From NCBI GenBank assembly GCA_013397845.1, contig VZTG01000394.1:30935-94934 (forward strand): 64,000 nt of DNA, read 5' to 3'. Under the pieces are notes generated by a model. That model saw only the letters and a program-made list of their open reading frames with translations. It was not told the DNA's origin and searched no databases. The position numbers were made by a program, and so were the translations under genes. Source of the DNA: Melanocharis versteri (taxonomy: Eukaryota; Chordata; Aves; Passeriformes; Melanocharitidae). The first letter of the stretch is position 1; the number at the start of each line of letters is the position of its first letter. Shown one piece after another: positions 1 through 13,239 of this stretch.

Positions 1-2655
1 ATGTATTAATGAATACCTGATTTAATAGGTAAACTAGATTTTTAGCTATTTTAGAAACAAAATTAGTCTTTTACTGTGAATATATTTAAATGTCTAGGGT
101 GATATTTTCTCATGCCTTGGACAATAAACTTGAAATTTATTTTTTGCATGGTTTTTTTGATTATTAAAGAGAAACCTTCTTACAGGCAGAATATATATGA
201 GTCAAAGCATATGTTAGGAAATGTGTTTTAAAGCCTTATTTTATTTCAGTTGTTAGTAAGACCACTTCCAGTACACAGGTTTATTATAAAATATTCAAGC
301 AATGAAAAGTTGTTGCCTCTATCTCTATATTGCCTAATAATTATTTATAGATCGAGAATTTAAATAAAAGAACTATTTCCTCATGCATCATTGAGTAATA
401 TTATTATACAGAGAAATAGCTGTACTAAAAAGGATACCTAAACCTCTACCTTCCAAAAAACAAGCCTCAAATTAAAGTATATTTCTTACATTTGTAACAA
501 GTAATTTGTAGCAACTAAAGCCACTTTATGGCTGTTAAAAAGTATGTTTCATTCTAAAATTCACAATGAAAATGCAGAAATATTTGATGTTTTCTTATTG
601 AAAGGTGTAGGCTTCTCCCTCTTTATACATATTCTAGTGCAGTTCTGACTTTAATTGGTACAGAGCAATGTGCATCCACCACATCCTGTTGCAATCTAAT
701 AGCACTATTTTTTTGTTTGTTTGTTCGCTTGGGTTTTTTAACTTCATCATCTGGATTTCTTGGATCTAGGATTTGAAGTCAATTTCATAAGCTTAAAAAA
801 CTTAGATTCTGTGTGTTGTTCAATTGAAATGAAATGCATGAGCATTGCATTTTCCACAGTATAAAAACATTCTTTTGCAAGTATTTGAAGGAGTTTTAAT
901 AGCCTGTGGTGTCAGTCAAGCCTTTTGTAATTTATATAAGTGCCTGATGGAAAAAGGGTGCTAGTACAGTTTCAGAAATTTGGAAATTTGTCTTAAACAT
1001 GTTTTGTTTTGAGGTAGGGTGGGTGGGAAAAGATGAACACTACACCTCAACTGTTATTATTTCAAGCCTTCCTCAAAGAATAGTACCTATACAAACTTAT
1101 TAGTTATTTATTTAAGTAAGATTTGGGGTTTTATTCCACTTTGAAAAATCACTTCAAAATTACTTGATTTATTATGTCTGAACATAAAATGGCATACTTG
1201 TGGGCTAGTATTTTATTTTAACCACAGGAAGAGTTCTGTTTATAACTAAATGGAAGGACATAGGTAAGTATGTTGACATTCTGAAGATGTGACTTATCTT
1301 TCTGGTTTTGGTGAGAAATATATCTTGAATTGTTGGCTTGATGGAAGAATTTTCTGTCTAAACTTTATTCACCTTCTTTGTAACATGACATCTCATCTAA
1401 AAATCAAATAACAAAAGAAAAAACCCACAAAAAAGAACCTAAATTCAGACTTGCCTAATGAGCCAGTCAAGATGAAAGACTACAATAATTGGAGCAATAT
1501 CCTGGTGCTAAAAACCAACCAAACAAACAAAAAAACCCCCAAACCAAACCAATATTCTTCCAGGTAATTTTGTATACTGGGTCTAATGGCTCGTGGTTAA
1601 TCTTTTTCATAGAAGCCCATATGGTTCTGTAGTTTGGATTTGTGACTAAACCAGAGTTGATAGCACAACAGTGTATTGGCTACTTCTGAGCCATGCTTGC
1701 ACAGCATCAAGGCTTTCTTTCCCCGCTCCTCTGTCCCCATCGTGAATAGACCAGAGTGAGTAGACCAACTGGGAAGGGAAAAAAAAAAATTAACAGACCC
1801 AAACTGACCGAAATGATATTTCATACCATATAACTTCATGGTAAGCAATAAAATCGTTAGAGGGGCTGAGAGACAGCTGCTCATCATTGGAGACCATTTT
1901 GATTGATATATTTGTGGAATATGGTGATGATTGCTTTTGTATCACTTCCTTTTTTCTCAATTCTTTGCTTATTAAACTGTCTTTTGAAGAGTCTTTCTTG
2001 CTTTTGCTCTTCCTGTTCTCTCCCCTTACTATTGTTTGGGGCAGGGAAGGGAGGGAGTGAGCAGCTGTGTGGTGCTTAGCTGCTAGCTGGGGTCAATCCA
2101 CTAGAATTCCCTACTCTTCTTTTACATCTAATGACTAATTTCGAATTCACTCAAGTGGTGGAATATTCTTTTTTTCTTTATACCCTGAATATAGACAATT
2201 ACTTACTCTTGAAAAGTAGATGTCTGTTATATCATTTTAGACAGTGGTTTGCATAACCTAAGCTCTCTTCTTCCATATCTTGAATGTGAAAGTCACAAGG
2301 TACAAACCTTTGCCTGGTGCCCAGAGCAATGTTCCATCTAGCCCATTATCTGACCTGTGAAGACACAAATCCTTTCTAGCCTGAGTGTCATGTACTTCCA
2401 TCTTTACAGTGCTGTACCTGACCAATAACATGGCTGTGTAGTTTCTGGCTTAACGCTGATTTGTATCCCATCACTTGGTCGGGCATAGTGTACAATTTTG
2501 TCTGTTCATGCTTGTTAAAATGCTACTTAACCAATAAATAAAAAGTCCCACAGAGGACATGTTGATGGGCAATGAATGCTTTTTTGAATATAAAACTTTT
2601 CCTGATAATTCTGAAATATTTTATTAATATTTTATATTTATTTGTTTTAATTCAG
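1..2655 (+). other. CSMD3: CSMD3 intron, 3' part
   Basis: AT-rich intron sequence leading to the acceptor at 2654-2655 (pyrimidine-rich run, then TTCAG). The only recognisable content is an LTR remnant at about 1590-2105 on the minus strand. I see no exon, RNA gene or other conserved element in positions 1-1590. The intron starts before the window. Confidence 0.8.
1590..2105 (-). mobile_element. Old avian ERV-type LTR remnant (type A)
   Basis: Read on the minus strand from about 2105 down to 1590, this matches the layout of a common avian endogenous-retrovirus LTR. It starts with a GCTAGCAGCTAAGCAC-like stretch, then a region with AGACAGTTTAATAAGC, then ATATGGTATGAAATATC followed by a GGTCAGTTTGGGTC-like segment, then a GTGCAAGC...CTCAG block, and ends with CTATGAAAAAG. 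A related copy lies at 8590-9070 on the other strand and shares the ATATGGTAT...GGCCAGTTGGGGTC and TGTGTTAT...AAATCC blocks in the same order. No retroviral coding sequence flanks it, so it looks like a solo LTR. The 96-residue frame across it is a by-product. Family name and exact ends are not certain. Confidence 0.65.
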
Positions 2656-2768
2656 GCTCTCTGGAATGAATATACCTCCTCCAGTTATAAGCAACAAAAA
2701 CTGGCTCAGACTACATTTTGTAACAGACAGCAATCACCGATACCGTGGATTTAGTGCCCACTATCAAG
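2656..2768 (+). CDS. CSMD3: CSMD3 exon: end of a CUB domain (probably CUB2)
   Basis: The exon is 113 bp: one base completing a codon, 37 full codons (LSGMNIPPPVIS... to ...FSAHYQ), then one base carried over. The acceptor is TTTAATTCAG at 2646-2655 and the donor is G|GTACAT at 2769. The peptide has the hallmark C-terminal half of a CUB domain: a hydrophobic strand (NWLRLHFVTD), then the acidic/asparagine loop SNHRYRG, then the closing GFSAHY strand. CUB modules here are extracellular and bind ligands or other modules. The phase (1 base carried) fits both the cassette exon at 26965 and the linker exon at 40050. A longer open frame from 2572 runs through the intron boundary in a different frame and is not the protein. 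Confidence 0.92.
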
Positions 2769-4454
2769 GTACATTTAAAAAATAAATTTTAATTGTGGCC
2801 ATATTTGTTAGGAAAATAGTGCCTGAAATTGTAGGAAATGGGAAGTGTCACATAAAAAAAAAAAAAGTATAGTTTGTTTTTCGACCTGCTATATCAAATT
2901 ACAGTATGTTAGAATATGGGTAGTGTATTATCTAGTGTATCTAACTTCAGTTACCAAAAGAGAACTACAGGAGATACGTACTTTACTTTAACCTGTGCGA
3001 CTACTTTGCTTTTAAAATGGCCCTAATATTCTGTAAAATACTGAGGAACAGCAACAGAAATAATGTCTTTATCATTAAAGTATGGAATTGACTCTATAGT
3101 TGTATGTTTGTAAAGCAGTGAGTAAGCTTCTGTTTCCTAAAGTAGCATTTAATCACTATTACTTTTTACTATTTTTTGGAATGTTTTGTGCTATTAATGG
3201 TTTAATTAACCAGAAAGATTCTTACCCACTGTTTTTATGAACAAGCATTTATTTTGTGTAAGAGCGAAAGCATTGGAAGCATAATTTTGGGAATGTCACT
3301 GTTTGGAACAAGGTCATTCTAATGATGAAGTGCTGATGAAAACTGAATGTCATTAGTGTATGGTAATACTGTAAATAATATTTTTCAATATCCACAGTGT
3401 ATCAATGGGTCTTCAGGGAACAGGTCTTCTTCTTTTTGTGTTTTTGTACTTTTTCCATTTATCTGATGAAAAAACTAGTCATGGCATTCCTATCAAGATT
3501 TAGTTCAGGAATTTCTTTTACAGTTTCTTATAGAAAATCTAGCATAGGAAGACATTAGTTACATAATTTTTTGCAGAATCGGATAAAATTATTCAAGTAA
3601 CATAAAAATTGCAATTAACAAAAGCCTATAACTAATGTTTTTAATTTGATCTTTGATAATAGCAAATTTTACAACTCTGTGTGATTGCCTCAGATAGCAT
3701 ATTCTATACAAGAACAGAAAGAACTGATCACTATTTTCAGCAAGTATTGTATATGTTTATTTGGACTTCCTGAGTTCATAGATATTATGGAATGTGTATT
3801 CTGAGTGAATTTATATGAAAGAAAACTTTCTTAATGTAGCTTCAGGGCTGCTACAATGGTTTATGAAAAGCACTGACTGATTTTTTGCATTATACCTTTC
3901 ATACCACGTATGATCAACAACACTCTTTACTGGGAATTTGCTAGCTTATGGGACTGTAAAAGATAGAAAATAGGAATTCTCTCTATTAAATCTACCCCAC
4001 AATTGAGAAACCATGTGATAACTATTTTGGTGGTTTAAGTGAAGTGGTTTGGATTGTTGAGCTGTTTATTTTGAACTAGTGAGAAAAGAACAAACCATGT
4101 CTCATGGTACACGTACGTGCATTCCTGCCAAAAATATGAGGTAATAGCTAACAAAAGAGAATCGGCTTATGTTTACTTTCAAAAATGTGTTTTATGCAAG
4201 ACCCATAAAACGTGTGAGTTGGTAGCTGTGGAAGATTTGAATGTGCTGTGTGTCTTCTATTTCTCTTTACTGCCTAAGAATGTAGTGATTAAATAATGGT
4301 GTTTTTACTTTTTTGTTTGCTCATTTAATTTTTTGTGGTATATTGCTGAATGTATGTTAAAGTGTACTAAATACTAAGTTGTCAAATGCTGCAGTAGCCC
4401 ACCATACTTAAAATGAAAAAAATGTCTTGCAGCTCTAAAATAAACATAGGCAGT

Positions 4455-4506
4455 AAAAAAAAAAAAAAAANNNNNNNNNNNNNNNNNNNNNNNNNNNNNN
4501 NNNNNN
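4455..4506. other. Poly-A run followed by an assembly gap
   Basis: Sixteen A bases at 4455-4470 run straight into 36 N bases at 4471-4506. The homopolymer probably broke the assembly. The true length is unknown, and whether the poly-A is a retroposon tail cannot be judged. Confidence 0.9.
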
Positions 4507-4671
4507 AGCATGTGAAGGAATTAAATGTGCATACTCAAGCCTATATGATAAATAAAAAATAACCTCGAGAGTAGGAAGTAGAAAAACACATGGTCAGATA
4601 ATAGGGGGTGAGTAGTTTCTGCTAGGTTAATGGTAGACTAAAAGAGAGAGTGTGAGGAAATTAAATAAATA

Positions 4672-4812
4672 TCATAGGATTATAGAATGGTTTAGGTTGG
4701 AAGGGACATTAAAGATCATCTTGTTCCAACCGCTGTGTCATGAGCAGGGAAACTTCCACTAGACCAGGTTGCTCAAACCCTGACATGAACGCTTCTAGGG
4801 ATGGGATATGTT
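4672..4812 (-). mobile_element. CR1 LINE 3' end fragment
   Basis: On the + strand it begins with ATCATAGGATTATAGAATGG, the reverse complement of the ATTCTATGATTCTATG-type terminus of CR1. It continues with GGTTGGAAGGGACATTAAAGATCATC and CCACTAGACCAGGTTGCTCA, the usual 3' untranslated region. About 140 bp are left, cut off at the 5' side of the element as is normal for CR1. Confidence 0.85.
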
Positions 4813-5449
4813 AAAAAACAAAAATGTATAGCACAAAATATTTCAGTTTTTTGAGAACTGTAACCTTAAATTTTTAAGTTAGAGATAAATTTAAGCCTTT
4901 TTGTAAAGACAATTTTCAGACCTTAATTTCACTGATGTTCTGACATGAGTTTTCTGAAAACTAGATAACTAATAAAAATTTTAAAAGTATTGCAAAAAGC
5001 CGTGTAGTACAAGTGCTTGTTTTTCAAGAGCTTATTTCTGCATTACTTTTGAGAGGGAATCTGTTAATTCTTTTGATAGATTGTATTATCAGAGTGCTAC
5101 ACAGTAATAACTGTGTTAAAACCTTGGTACTTTCCCTGTTTAATTAACAGAGATTGACTGTAACTTCTTTCTGAGTTCCCTCCTTGAAACATAATATTTG
5201 CCACATAGTACCACTATAACCAGACTTACTAATTTTTTAGTACTTCCTCTAGTTTAATTTTCTTTAGCATATTGTTAAATATTTTGAAGGACTTGGACTT
5301 CAGATTCTGAAATTCAGAACCCTGCATAATTTTAGTCTGTCACTGCGTGGCACGTCAGTACCTTTTTCTGCTAATCACTCCCTTGCCTTACTGATTTTGT
5401 TTGCACAAGTGCACATTTTGTTAGAGTATTTGGGTCATAGTTTAACCCT

Positions 5450-6262
5450 AAGAAGCAATGAAGCCCTCCCACCACCACTCACTCACTCCATCCTCACAGC
5501 ACAACAGGGCAGAAAATAGGAAGAACAAGAGTGAAAAATTTCATGGTTGAAATGAAGACGTGGAAAATCACTCATCAACTACTGTCCTGGACAAAATGGC
5601 CTTACTATAAAACATTTAGTGACGGTTTTGGGTGTTAGAATACAAAGACAAAGAGTAAAGCAATTATGAAAAACACCCTTACTCTCCTCTTTTGAAAGCT
5701 TAGCTTCATTCCAAACACTTCCCCTTCCTCTATTCCACCACAGATTACCCTTTGTCTCTTTGGTGATGTGATAGCCCGTGCAGGAGGCTCAGGTCAAAGT
5801 GTAGGAGTTAATTTCTGCTATTCCTCATTTCACACTCTTTTCTTCTTCCACTTCTTCCCTCTTACTCATTTCTTCTGCCTTGATGTGCATTGACCATGGG
5901 CCGTAGTCTCTTAGGGGAAGAGCCTGCTCCAGTGTGGGTTAACCATGGACTGCAATCCCTTTGAGGGTATTACTAGCTCTGGAATAGAGCACGCGTGCTC
6001 TGACTTTGTTCCTTTCTCTGAGTGTTTATTGCCTTATCTTAAACATGTCTTCATAGAGATGTCACAAGTTCTGCTGATGGACTCAATTGTGTCCTGTGGT
6101 GGGTCCATTGTGGAGCCAGACGTGGCCATTTGTGACCAGCATGGGACAGACCAATGCCTCCTGAAGGCAGACATCATATGTTCAGCCCTACACTCCTCTG
6201 TCACTAAATCGCTGGCATTTATACTAATTACAGTCTTATTCTCTTCTGTTCTCTTAAGTTTA
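5450..6262 (-). mobile_element. Old avian ERV-type LTR remnant (type B, minus)
   Basis: The stretch is less AT-rich than its flanks and carries CCATGGGCCGTAGTCTCTTA, GGGGAAGAGCCTGCTCCAGT and CCATGGACTGCAATCCCTTT. These are degenerate copies of the repeated 'ccatgggctgcagtcc ... cctgctccagcgtggg' unit of a widespread avian LTR. Its upstream part (ATCACTCATCAACTACTGTC...GACAAAATGG) fits the same family. The element at 60650-61676 is the same kind of LTR in the opposite orientation. The 106-residue frame across 5945-6265 follows from the repeat composition and is not a gene. Boundaries are approximate. Confidence 0.6.
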
Positions 6263-8589
6263 TGAAAACTGTTTTTTAAGATTCTTTTTCATAAGGCAGC
6301 CTCACATGGCTGAGCTTCAGTGTAATATCTAAAGCTATTGTGGCCTAGACATTTGAAAAGAAGACTAAAAGTGATGCACTGCAAAGTCAAAATGTAGTTG
6401 CCTATGGAAAAAAAAAACAAAAACAACGAAACAACACAGCAACAAAAAGATTGAAAACCTAGGATATTACATAATTTTCTGGTAAACACACTTTTAATGA
6501 AATTGAGCATGTTTTCTTAATTTTCTGTTTAAGACCTTGCAAACAGGTAAGGACCTTTAAGGCCTTTAATTTATTTTTTAATTGACTTATACAGAAAAAA
6601 TGAAATCTCATGAGGTACATGAAACTGTGGGAAGCTCAGCTTCCTTGAGGTGCATAGTCATGTGAGTTATGTATATTACTTTCTTTTAATAGGCAGTTTT
6701 ATTCATGAAAGGTATTCATTTAAACAATATTTAAAAGACACTGGTAAAAAATAACCAATGTGATTAGAAGAGAAATTTAAATAAGAAATTTCAATTAGTG
6801 GAGAATCAAAATGTTTCCCTATCTAGGTTGTGGTGTCATAACCCACTCATTATTGCTTGTCTGGTCATCTGTGTTTCTACACTTTCTATTCACTGAGAGT
6901 TCCTCGTCTTGATGTTTTCTCTTCTTGTTGCTTTGTTAAAACTCCCTTTGAGTCAGAAACTGTTGGCTGAAGTAGAAAAAAAGCTTCTTTGGATCTTCCT
7001 GAAGCAGCTGCTTCAATGTTTCTTGGCACTGGTAATCCTCTTTTGCTGTTTCTAAAATTAGTTGTGCTTTTTTACTCCTTGCATTTGCAGTTGCTTTGGT
7101 TGCTGCTTTCTTTTGGTTACTTTTTGCACTCCATCATTTATGTATGAATCCATAATATTATCTAAGTGGACAGAAGGGATTAAGTTAGCTTCACAGCATC
7201 TGATCTTACTGACTGGCATGCACAAACTTCAGTCTTCTATATAACAAGTATACCCAGATCCAGAAAAGGCTTTCAGAAAAAAAAAAAAAAATCATTTTCT
7301 GATAATTAGACATTACTCTAAGCATCTATAACTTTGCTATCTTTTTAGATCCAGCATCCTTTTCCTCTCACTACCTTCCTCCTCCCTTAAAGCTCTGGAA
7401 GGTTTCAACAGTAGCCCTTCAATTGCTATTCATTTTACTCGTGAAATCCATTCCTTAACTGATTTTGTTTCCTTCTCCGTTTGTTTACCTCTGTTTAAGC
7501 CATGTGCAAACTCATACTATCACTGAGCAAAATAACATCAAAAATGTAAATTGAGTGCAGAAACACATTTGCCATCCATTAAGGATCTTCGCTTATGGGA
7601 AAATACAAATGAAGTGACGAAATATATCCATGAGCATTTCAGAACAGAATAAAATTTAGTTGTCCTGCTCATGTTTAAAAGCACGCAAATGGTTGCTCTC
7701 TTTCATACTTGACAGCCAGCTATGTGGAGCTGAGGTTGGATAAATGAGAGCACCTTGAATGTGGAATGAAATGTGAAGAAAAAGATGTTGAGAAGTTTCT
7801 TCTTGCTCTGCTTGATTTTCTATTGTTACTTTCTTTTTCTTTCTGTCATTTTGCTTATGAGTAGAAATGTATGTTCATTCATAAATTATTTATGGAGTTA
7901 GCTTTTCCTAATTTTTTTTTTTGTTGGTTTTGCTTTCAGAAAGAATGTAAAGCAATTGCCAATCAAGTAAAGAACAATAGTACTAAGCTTCCTCACAACA
8001 TCATGGCTAGAGTTGCCAGAAGGGGAAAACTGTCTTTATCACCTTTTTCACAACATTTGGCAATTTAATCAGATTTTGTCATTCATTCCTTATCTCAAAA
8101 GCTATTGCAACAAACAGTACACTGTACTACTGCTAAAAGACTGGCAGTTGTAACAGAGATATAGGTAAGATTTTTGTTTAGATGCCTATAGGTATCTACA
8201 TACCCATTAAAATGGGAGAGCTGTGAAGCACTGTACCTGTATATATGTGCACTGATGCATCACTGAAATCACACAGGATACCTAAGATATTTCTGTGGCA
8301 GTGGCAGAAGTGCAGAAGCTCTTTGCGCAGACAAACCAAGGTGTTACCAAGGTGTACGTTACGAAGTTACAAAATTTCTCCAACTCAAATTATGTATGGG
8401 TAACTGAGCCTTCCCCACACCTTGCTAATTTTGCCAGTGTGGGTTGCAGAGTGATTCAGCTGACCACATGGTGGTGTTGGTTAGAGGTGCTCTGGAGTAG
8501 AATATACATCTGCATGGTGTTGGCAAGTTAGAACTTACAGATCACATGGCGTGTTTAGCATGTCAGACACCTAAACACTACGCAGATGT

Positions 8590-9070
8590 TTGCTCCCACT
8601 GAGACGGTGGAGAGAGTCAGAAAAGAGGTAAAACTCATGGATTGAGATAAAGCCAATTTAACAGGACAGAGAAGGATGGGAAAGTAGTAATAATGGTAAA
8701 AGAATATACAAAACTAGTGATGCACAAAGCAACTCATCACCTGCCATCCAATTTCCTTCCAGTCCCTGAGCAGTGTTTGCCACCTCCCAGACAAGTTCCC
8801 TCATCCCCTATTCAGCATGATGTCATATGGTATAGAATATTCCTTTGGCCAGTTGGGGTCAGCTCTCCCAGCTTCTTGTGCACTCTCAGCCTCCTTGCAG
8901 GCAGAGCAGCACGAGAAGCTGAAAAGTCCTTGAGTAATGATGAGCACTGCTCAGCAAGAACTAAAGCATCAGTGTGTTATTCTTACCCTAAATCTTATCC
9001 AAAATATGGCACTATAACAGCAACTAGTAAGAAAATTCTCTCTATCCTAGCAAAACCCAGGACACCATGC
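8590..9070 (+). mobile_element. Old avian ERV-type LTR remnant (type A, plus)
   Basis: From AAAACTCATGGATTGAGATAA through CCCTGAGCAGTG, GCATGATGTCATATGGTATAG, CCTTTGGCCAGTTGGGGTCA, CCAGCTTCTTGTGCACTCTC, ATGATGAGCACTGCTCAGCA and CATCAGTGTGTTATTC to AGAAAATTCTCTCTATCCTAG, this follows the order of blocks in a very common avian endogenous-retrovirus LTR. The 153-residue open frame at 8693-9154 is a by-product that other copies of the family also show in pieces. No flanking retroviral genes are visible, so it looks solo. A relative on the opposite strand lies at 1590-2105. Confidence 0.75.
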
Positions 9071-10683
9071 CATTCTGGCATAAAAACTGGAAGGTGGGAA
9101 GGAAGAAACACCATATGGGCACCTGTTACATCCTGTCTTAGATGTGTGCTTTAAAATTAATTAAAACACTACATTCCACTGACTACAATGACTATATTTC
9201 CATTTATTGTAATAGTTTGTATGACTAGTGCAACTACAGACACACTGATGTAGGTGTTTAATCTCTGTTTGCATTTACTACTCACTTACTGAAATGATTT
9301 TTTAATACCAGAACATTCAAGGGCTTGAGATTCCCTAGGAGAGAGGGGTACTGCATCACTTTAGTCACATATGTAGAAGTCTGCTACTTAGAGAAAGGCT
9401 GTATCTTCTGTTTAGGCCAGTGCAAGTAAGTTGCTGCTTTCATTGATAATATATTTGACAGATGACAGATTTTTACTTTATTTGTCTTTTTAAGACAAAT
9501 ACTTAGTTATCAGAATTGTGAATCTGTGACTTTTAAAACCTTGAACTTCTTTTGTCAAAACAGCCCAGATGGCTACCTGATTTTGCAATGGATGGAGAAG
9601 AAAGGAATCTTCTTTTCATAGACTGAAATTACCAGAGTTTCTCAGAAGTTTTTGGTTTTTTAGTTTTTTTGGGGTTTTTTTACCTCCAGGCAAAACAAGA
9701 ACTTAAATTGCATACATTGTCACATAAGCAAATGTTTTTAGTGGATTTTCATACTTCTGGGTCTTTCATCTCCACTTCATCTCATACTGACATTTATTTT
9801 CTAAACAGATTATTTTTCACCTTTGCACCCTTGAGATGTCTTTTATTCACAACTATACACCCACACAATTACGGTGCACAGAATGACCTTGATTTTGTTG
9901 TAGTCCACTTGTAGAGGAGAAAAAATGTTGCATTTTGTCGACCCTCCCCAAATTTAAAGAACTTACTTTTAGAATTCTCCCAATGACAGATTTTAATAGC
10001 ACCACTATTGGCAGTTAGTTCTGATACTGTGTATGGATCCAGAGACATCTAATTTTAAAATTTTAATTCAATTTCTTTTTTATTTCAAGTAAGATCATAT
10101 TTATTTTTAAAAAGTCAATAGAACTAATATTAAATATTAAGACGTGATAGTCTGTGCTAATATTTAATTTGATAGATTGTAGTTTACTTCTGGAACAAGC
10201 ATTAAGTGATGTAGTAAGGAGTCGTCCTTTCCATTTTTAATGATTTAACAGATGCATCTTCTTAATTTCATATTTACCATTAAGATAAACCTCTGGTATT
10301 TTAGGGGCATTCAAAAATTTTAATATCTTTCTATTTCATTTACTATTCTACATACCCCTATTTATTGTTTAAAGAAGAGCAAATGATAATATTTTATGTA
10401 CTACTGACTGTAAGTAATTCCAACTCCTCTGCAGAAGACAAGAAAAAAGTACTGAATTACTCTTTATTTCAATTTAGGTAATGCTTAGAAAGCATTTTCT
10501 TTACTTTGGTTACTTTGGTTGAAAGTTCAGGAAATTATAAATTGAAATTAAATACAAAATTTGAAACAATTATAAAAAACTAGGAAAATGTTATATTGAA
10601 ACTATAAAATCCATAGGTAATAAGTCCTGGTTTCTGGAAGGGAAAAGAATTATTAAAACCTCAGTGTGGTTTTAATAATCCTA

Positions 10684-10862
10684 TATACACACACATATGT
10701 ATATATATACATGCATATACATATATGTATACCTATACCAATATGTGAAAAAATATTTAAAATATATATATAAATGTATATAATATTTATATTTCGATTG
10801 TTACCTATATTAATGGATATCAGTATATACACACATATATATATTTAATACATCTATTAAAA
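10684..10862. repeat. AT-rich simple repeat (TA/CA dinucleotides)
   Basis: The tract is dominated by ATATAC, ACACAT and TATATA runs with interruptions. It is a decayed dinucleotide microsatellite with no coding or element structure. Confidence 0.8.
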
Positions 10863-11977
10863 TATTTAGTCTAAGGAAATCCACTACAATTCAAGGAAAA
10901 TTAACTAGGAAAATAAATTTTCTATTGCAGTTGAAAACTTCTATTGATAGTACATAAGCTCTAGAATGTATAGGACCTTCAAAATACTTCATTTTGATAA
11001 GGTCAAAACACTAATACATTAACCTATACATCTGTATGCTTCACAGCCACCAAACAGTGTAATATATTGCACTGACAATCTGTTCATGTCAGGATGATAA
11101 AACAACTGAAAGAAAAACCTGGAATAAAACACTTGTTTACATTCAGAATATTTAGTGGTATTGAGATTAAATGTTGGAACATTTTGTTTCCTCTTGGAAA
11201 ATTGTTGACGTGCAAATTTTTTTTATGCTTGGACAAATATGCTTGGACCTTTTTATTAAATTATTTATATTTTTCTGCTGTGAAAATTATTTCACAATAA
11301 TTGAATGCAATAAGCCATTCAAGTTATTTTATTAAGAGTTTTGACAATTATAAAGTTTACCATACATTAAAGAAAACAAACCTGATATGGTCTAACTTTA
11401 GAAAGTATATTTCAAATGCTAAAATTATTAGTGTTGCTGACATCAGATGCATTGGATTTATTTCTACTTGAAGATTTACTCCCATTTCCTTCTCTCCCTC
11501 TTCCCTCACTCAGCATTTTCAACATATTTTTTTAGTTCTAGGAGGTAATTTTCCATTTTGGAGGGGTGATTTTCTACCATTAGGGAACACACACACAAGA
11601 AAATAAATCATTTTGATAAGAAAACAACAGGCAGATGAAGACAACTAGATAATGAAGTAACTGAATGTGGGAATTTTTGTCTACCCGCACACTCAAAGTT
11701 TCCTGTGTACTTTCTAATCAAACTGCATAAATTATTATGCAGAAATATATATTCTGTCTCTCTTCTCTTTAGCCTAAATTGTTTGCTTTTAGTTACTGAG
11801 AACACTTGCATGTGTGAGAGAAAGCATATCCTCATGTCCTTGTGGTTAGAAAGGTGGAGTAGTTATGTATTTTTAATTTTAATTTTAAATTTATAAACTG
11901 GCTAGGTTTATGTTGAGGCATAAAATATGAGAAATATAGCTGTTGTGTTCTCTAAACAAGAGTTATATTTCACATAC

Positions 11978-12045
11978 TTTTTTTTTATATTTCATTTTTG
12001 TATATTTCATTTATATTTTTATATATTTCACATATATATTTTCTT
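11978..12045. repeat. Degenerate ATATTTCAT tandem repeat
   Basis: Several imperfect copies of TATATTTCATTT occur one after another with variable T-rich spacers. It appears to be local slippage or duplication in intronic DNA. Confidence 0.6.
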
Positions 12046-13239
12046 TTTCTCTCTGGTCTATTATTTGTAAAAACTAATCACACCATATGCATGAAGACTG
12101 AATAAAATGCTGGATAACTTCCTGCCTAAAGATAGGAAAGTTGTTCTTTTTCCTATAGAAAAAAAAAATCTGAAATTCTGCTTTGGAATATGAATATGGA
12201 AGTGACCCGTGCAAGATATTATGTCAGAAGTAGTTTCTTAGTGTTAAATGAGATGCAACAGTTTTTACTCATTCCCAGTATAGATAAGGTTGAGGATATT
12301 TGGCATTACTCTTCAGAATTAAATCTAAGATTATCTAATTCGAGAAGTAAACGTACCTTTTGCAAAGTATCCCCCAGTAAATAAGTAATCAAGTCTATTT
12401 AATGAAAAGTTAGTCTTTTAATGAATGCTATTTCAAGTAAGAAATGAAATTTTCTGAACTATCTTTTTAATTCCCAGTTACACTTTCTCCACTTTAGTTC
12501 CAGTGAATGGATCTCTTTAAAACATTGGCTGCTTTATTCATGTACTGTATCAGTAGCAGTATGAGAAAGCTGAAAGAATTTTTTTTTCCCATTCACAAGC
12601 ACCAGGAAATTATTAAACATATATCTCTGTTCAACAGAGTGTTTTCACTTAAATGCAGCTGAGGCAATAAACCTTGCATACTAGTGCATATTATTCTATG
12701 GAATTTGTTAACGTGTGAAATCACTAACTAGCACCAAAGAGATTCCCAGTTACGTAATTTCTTTAGATCTTCATTATGTGAAATTTCAGTACCATTCATA
12801 TTTAAAAGAAAACAGCAAAAGTCCCCTGAGAACCATGGTGGTCAAACCTTCTAAGTCTGTCTGAAAATTGTCAGAACAAACCTAGAATAACAGTGCAAAT
12901 ACTAAAGTGTTTCTAACATTGATGTTTGTTGTATTGTGTGTTTCTTTCTAATGTACTTACTTGCTTTGTTTTATAGATGTCAAAATGTATATTTTTTTTT
13001 TTTGGTCTGGATACTGGGTCAATATGAACATTGCTAATACCTTTTCAGAAAATGAAATTTTCAGAATATGTAGAAGAGAGACAGAGAGCCAAGTATTGTG
13101 GTTAGAGTGGAGAGTGAGGGATTGTGAGAGAAAGATTTATGTGACAAGATGGGCAGTAATAAAGAGACTGAACCTGGAGGGATTCTGTTGAATAATTATG
13201 ACTTCTTGTATGATACATACCCTGGTTGGAATCTAGTCT

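Noticed and set aside
2572..2754. 60-codon frame overlapping the first CSMD3 exon
   Set aside because: It is in another frame and crosses the splice acceptor. The CUB domain frame is the one supported by splice phases.
8693..9154. 153-codon open frame on the plus strand
   Set aside because: It overlaps a recognisable LTR remnant. The frame comes from the LTR sequence, not from a gene.
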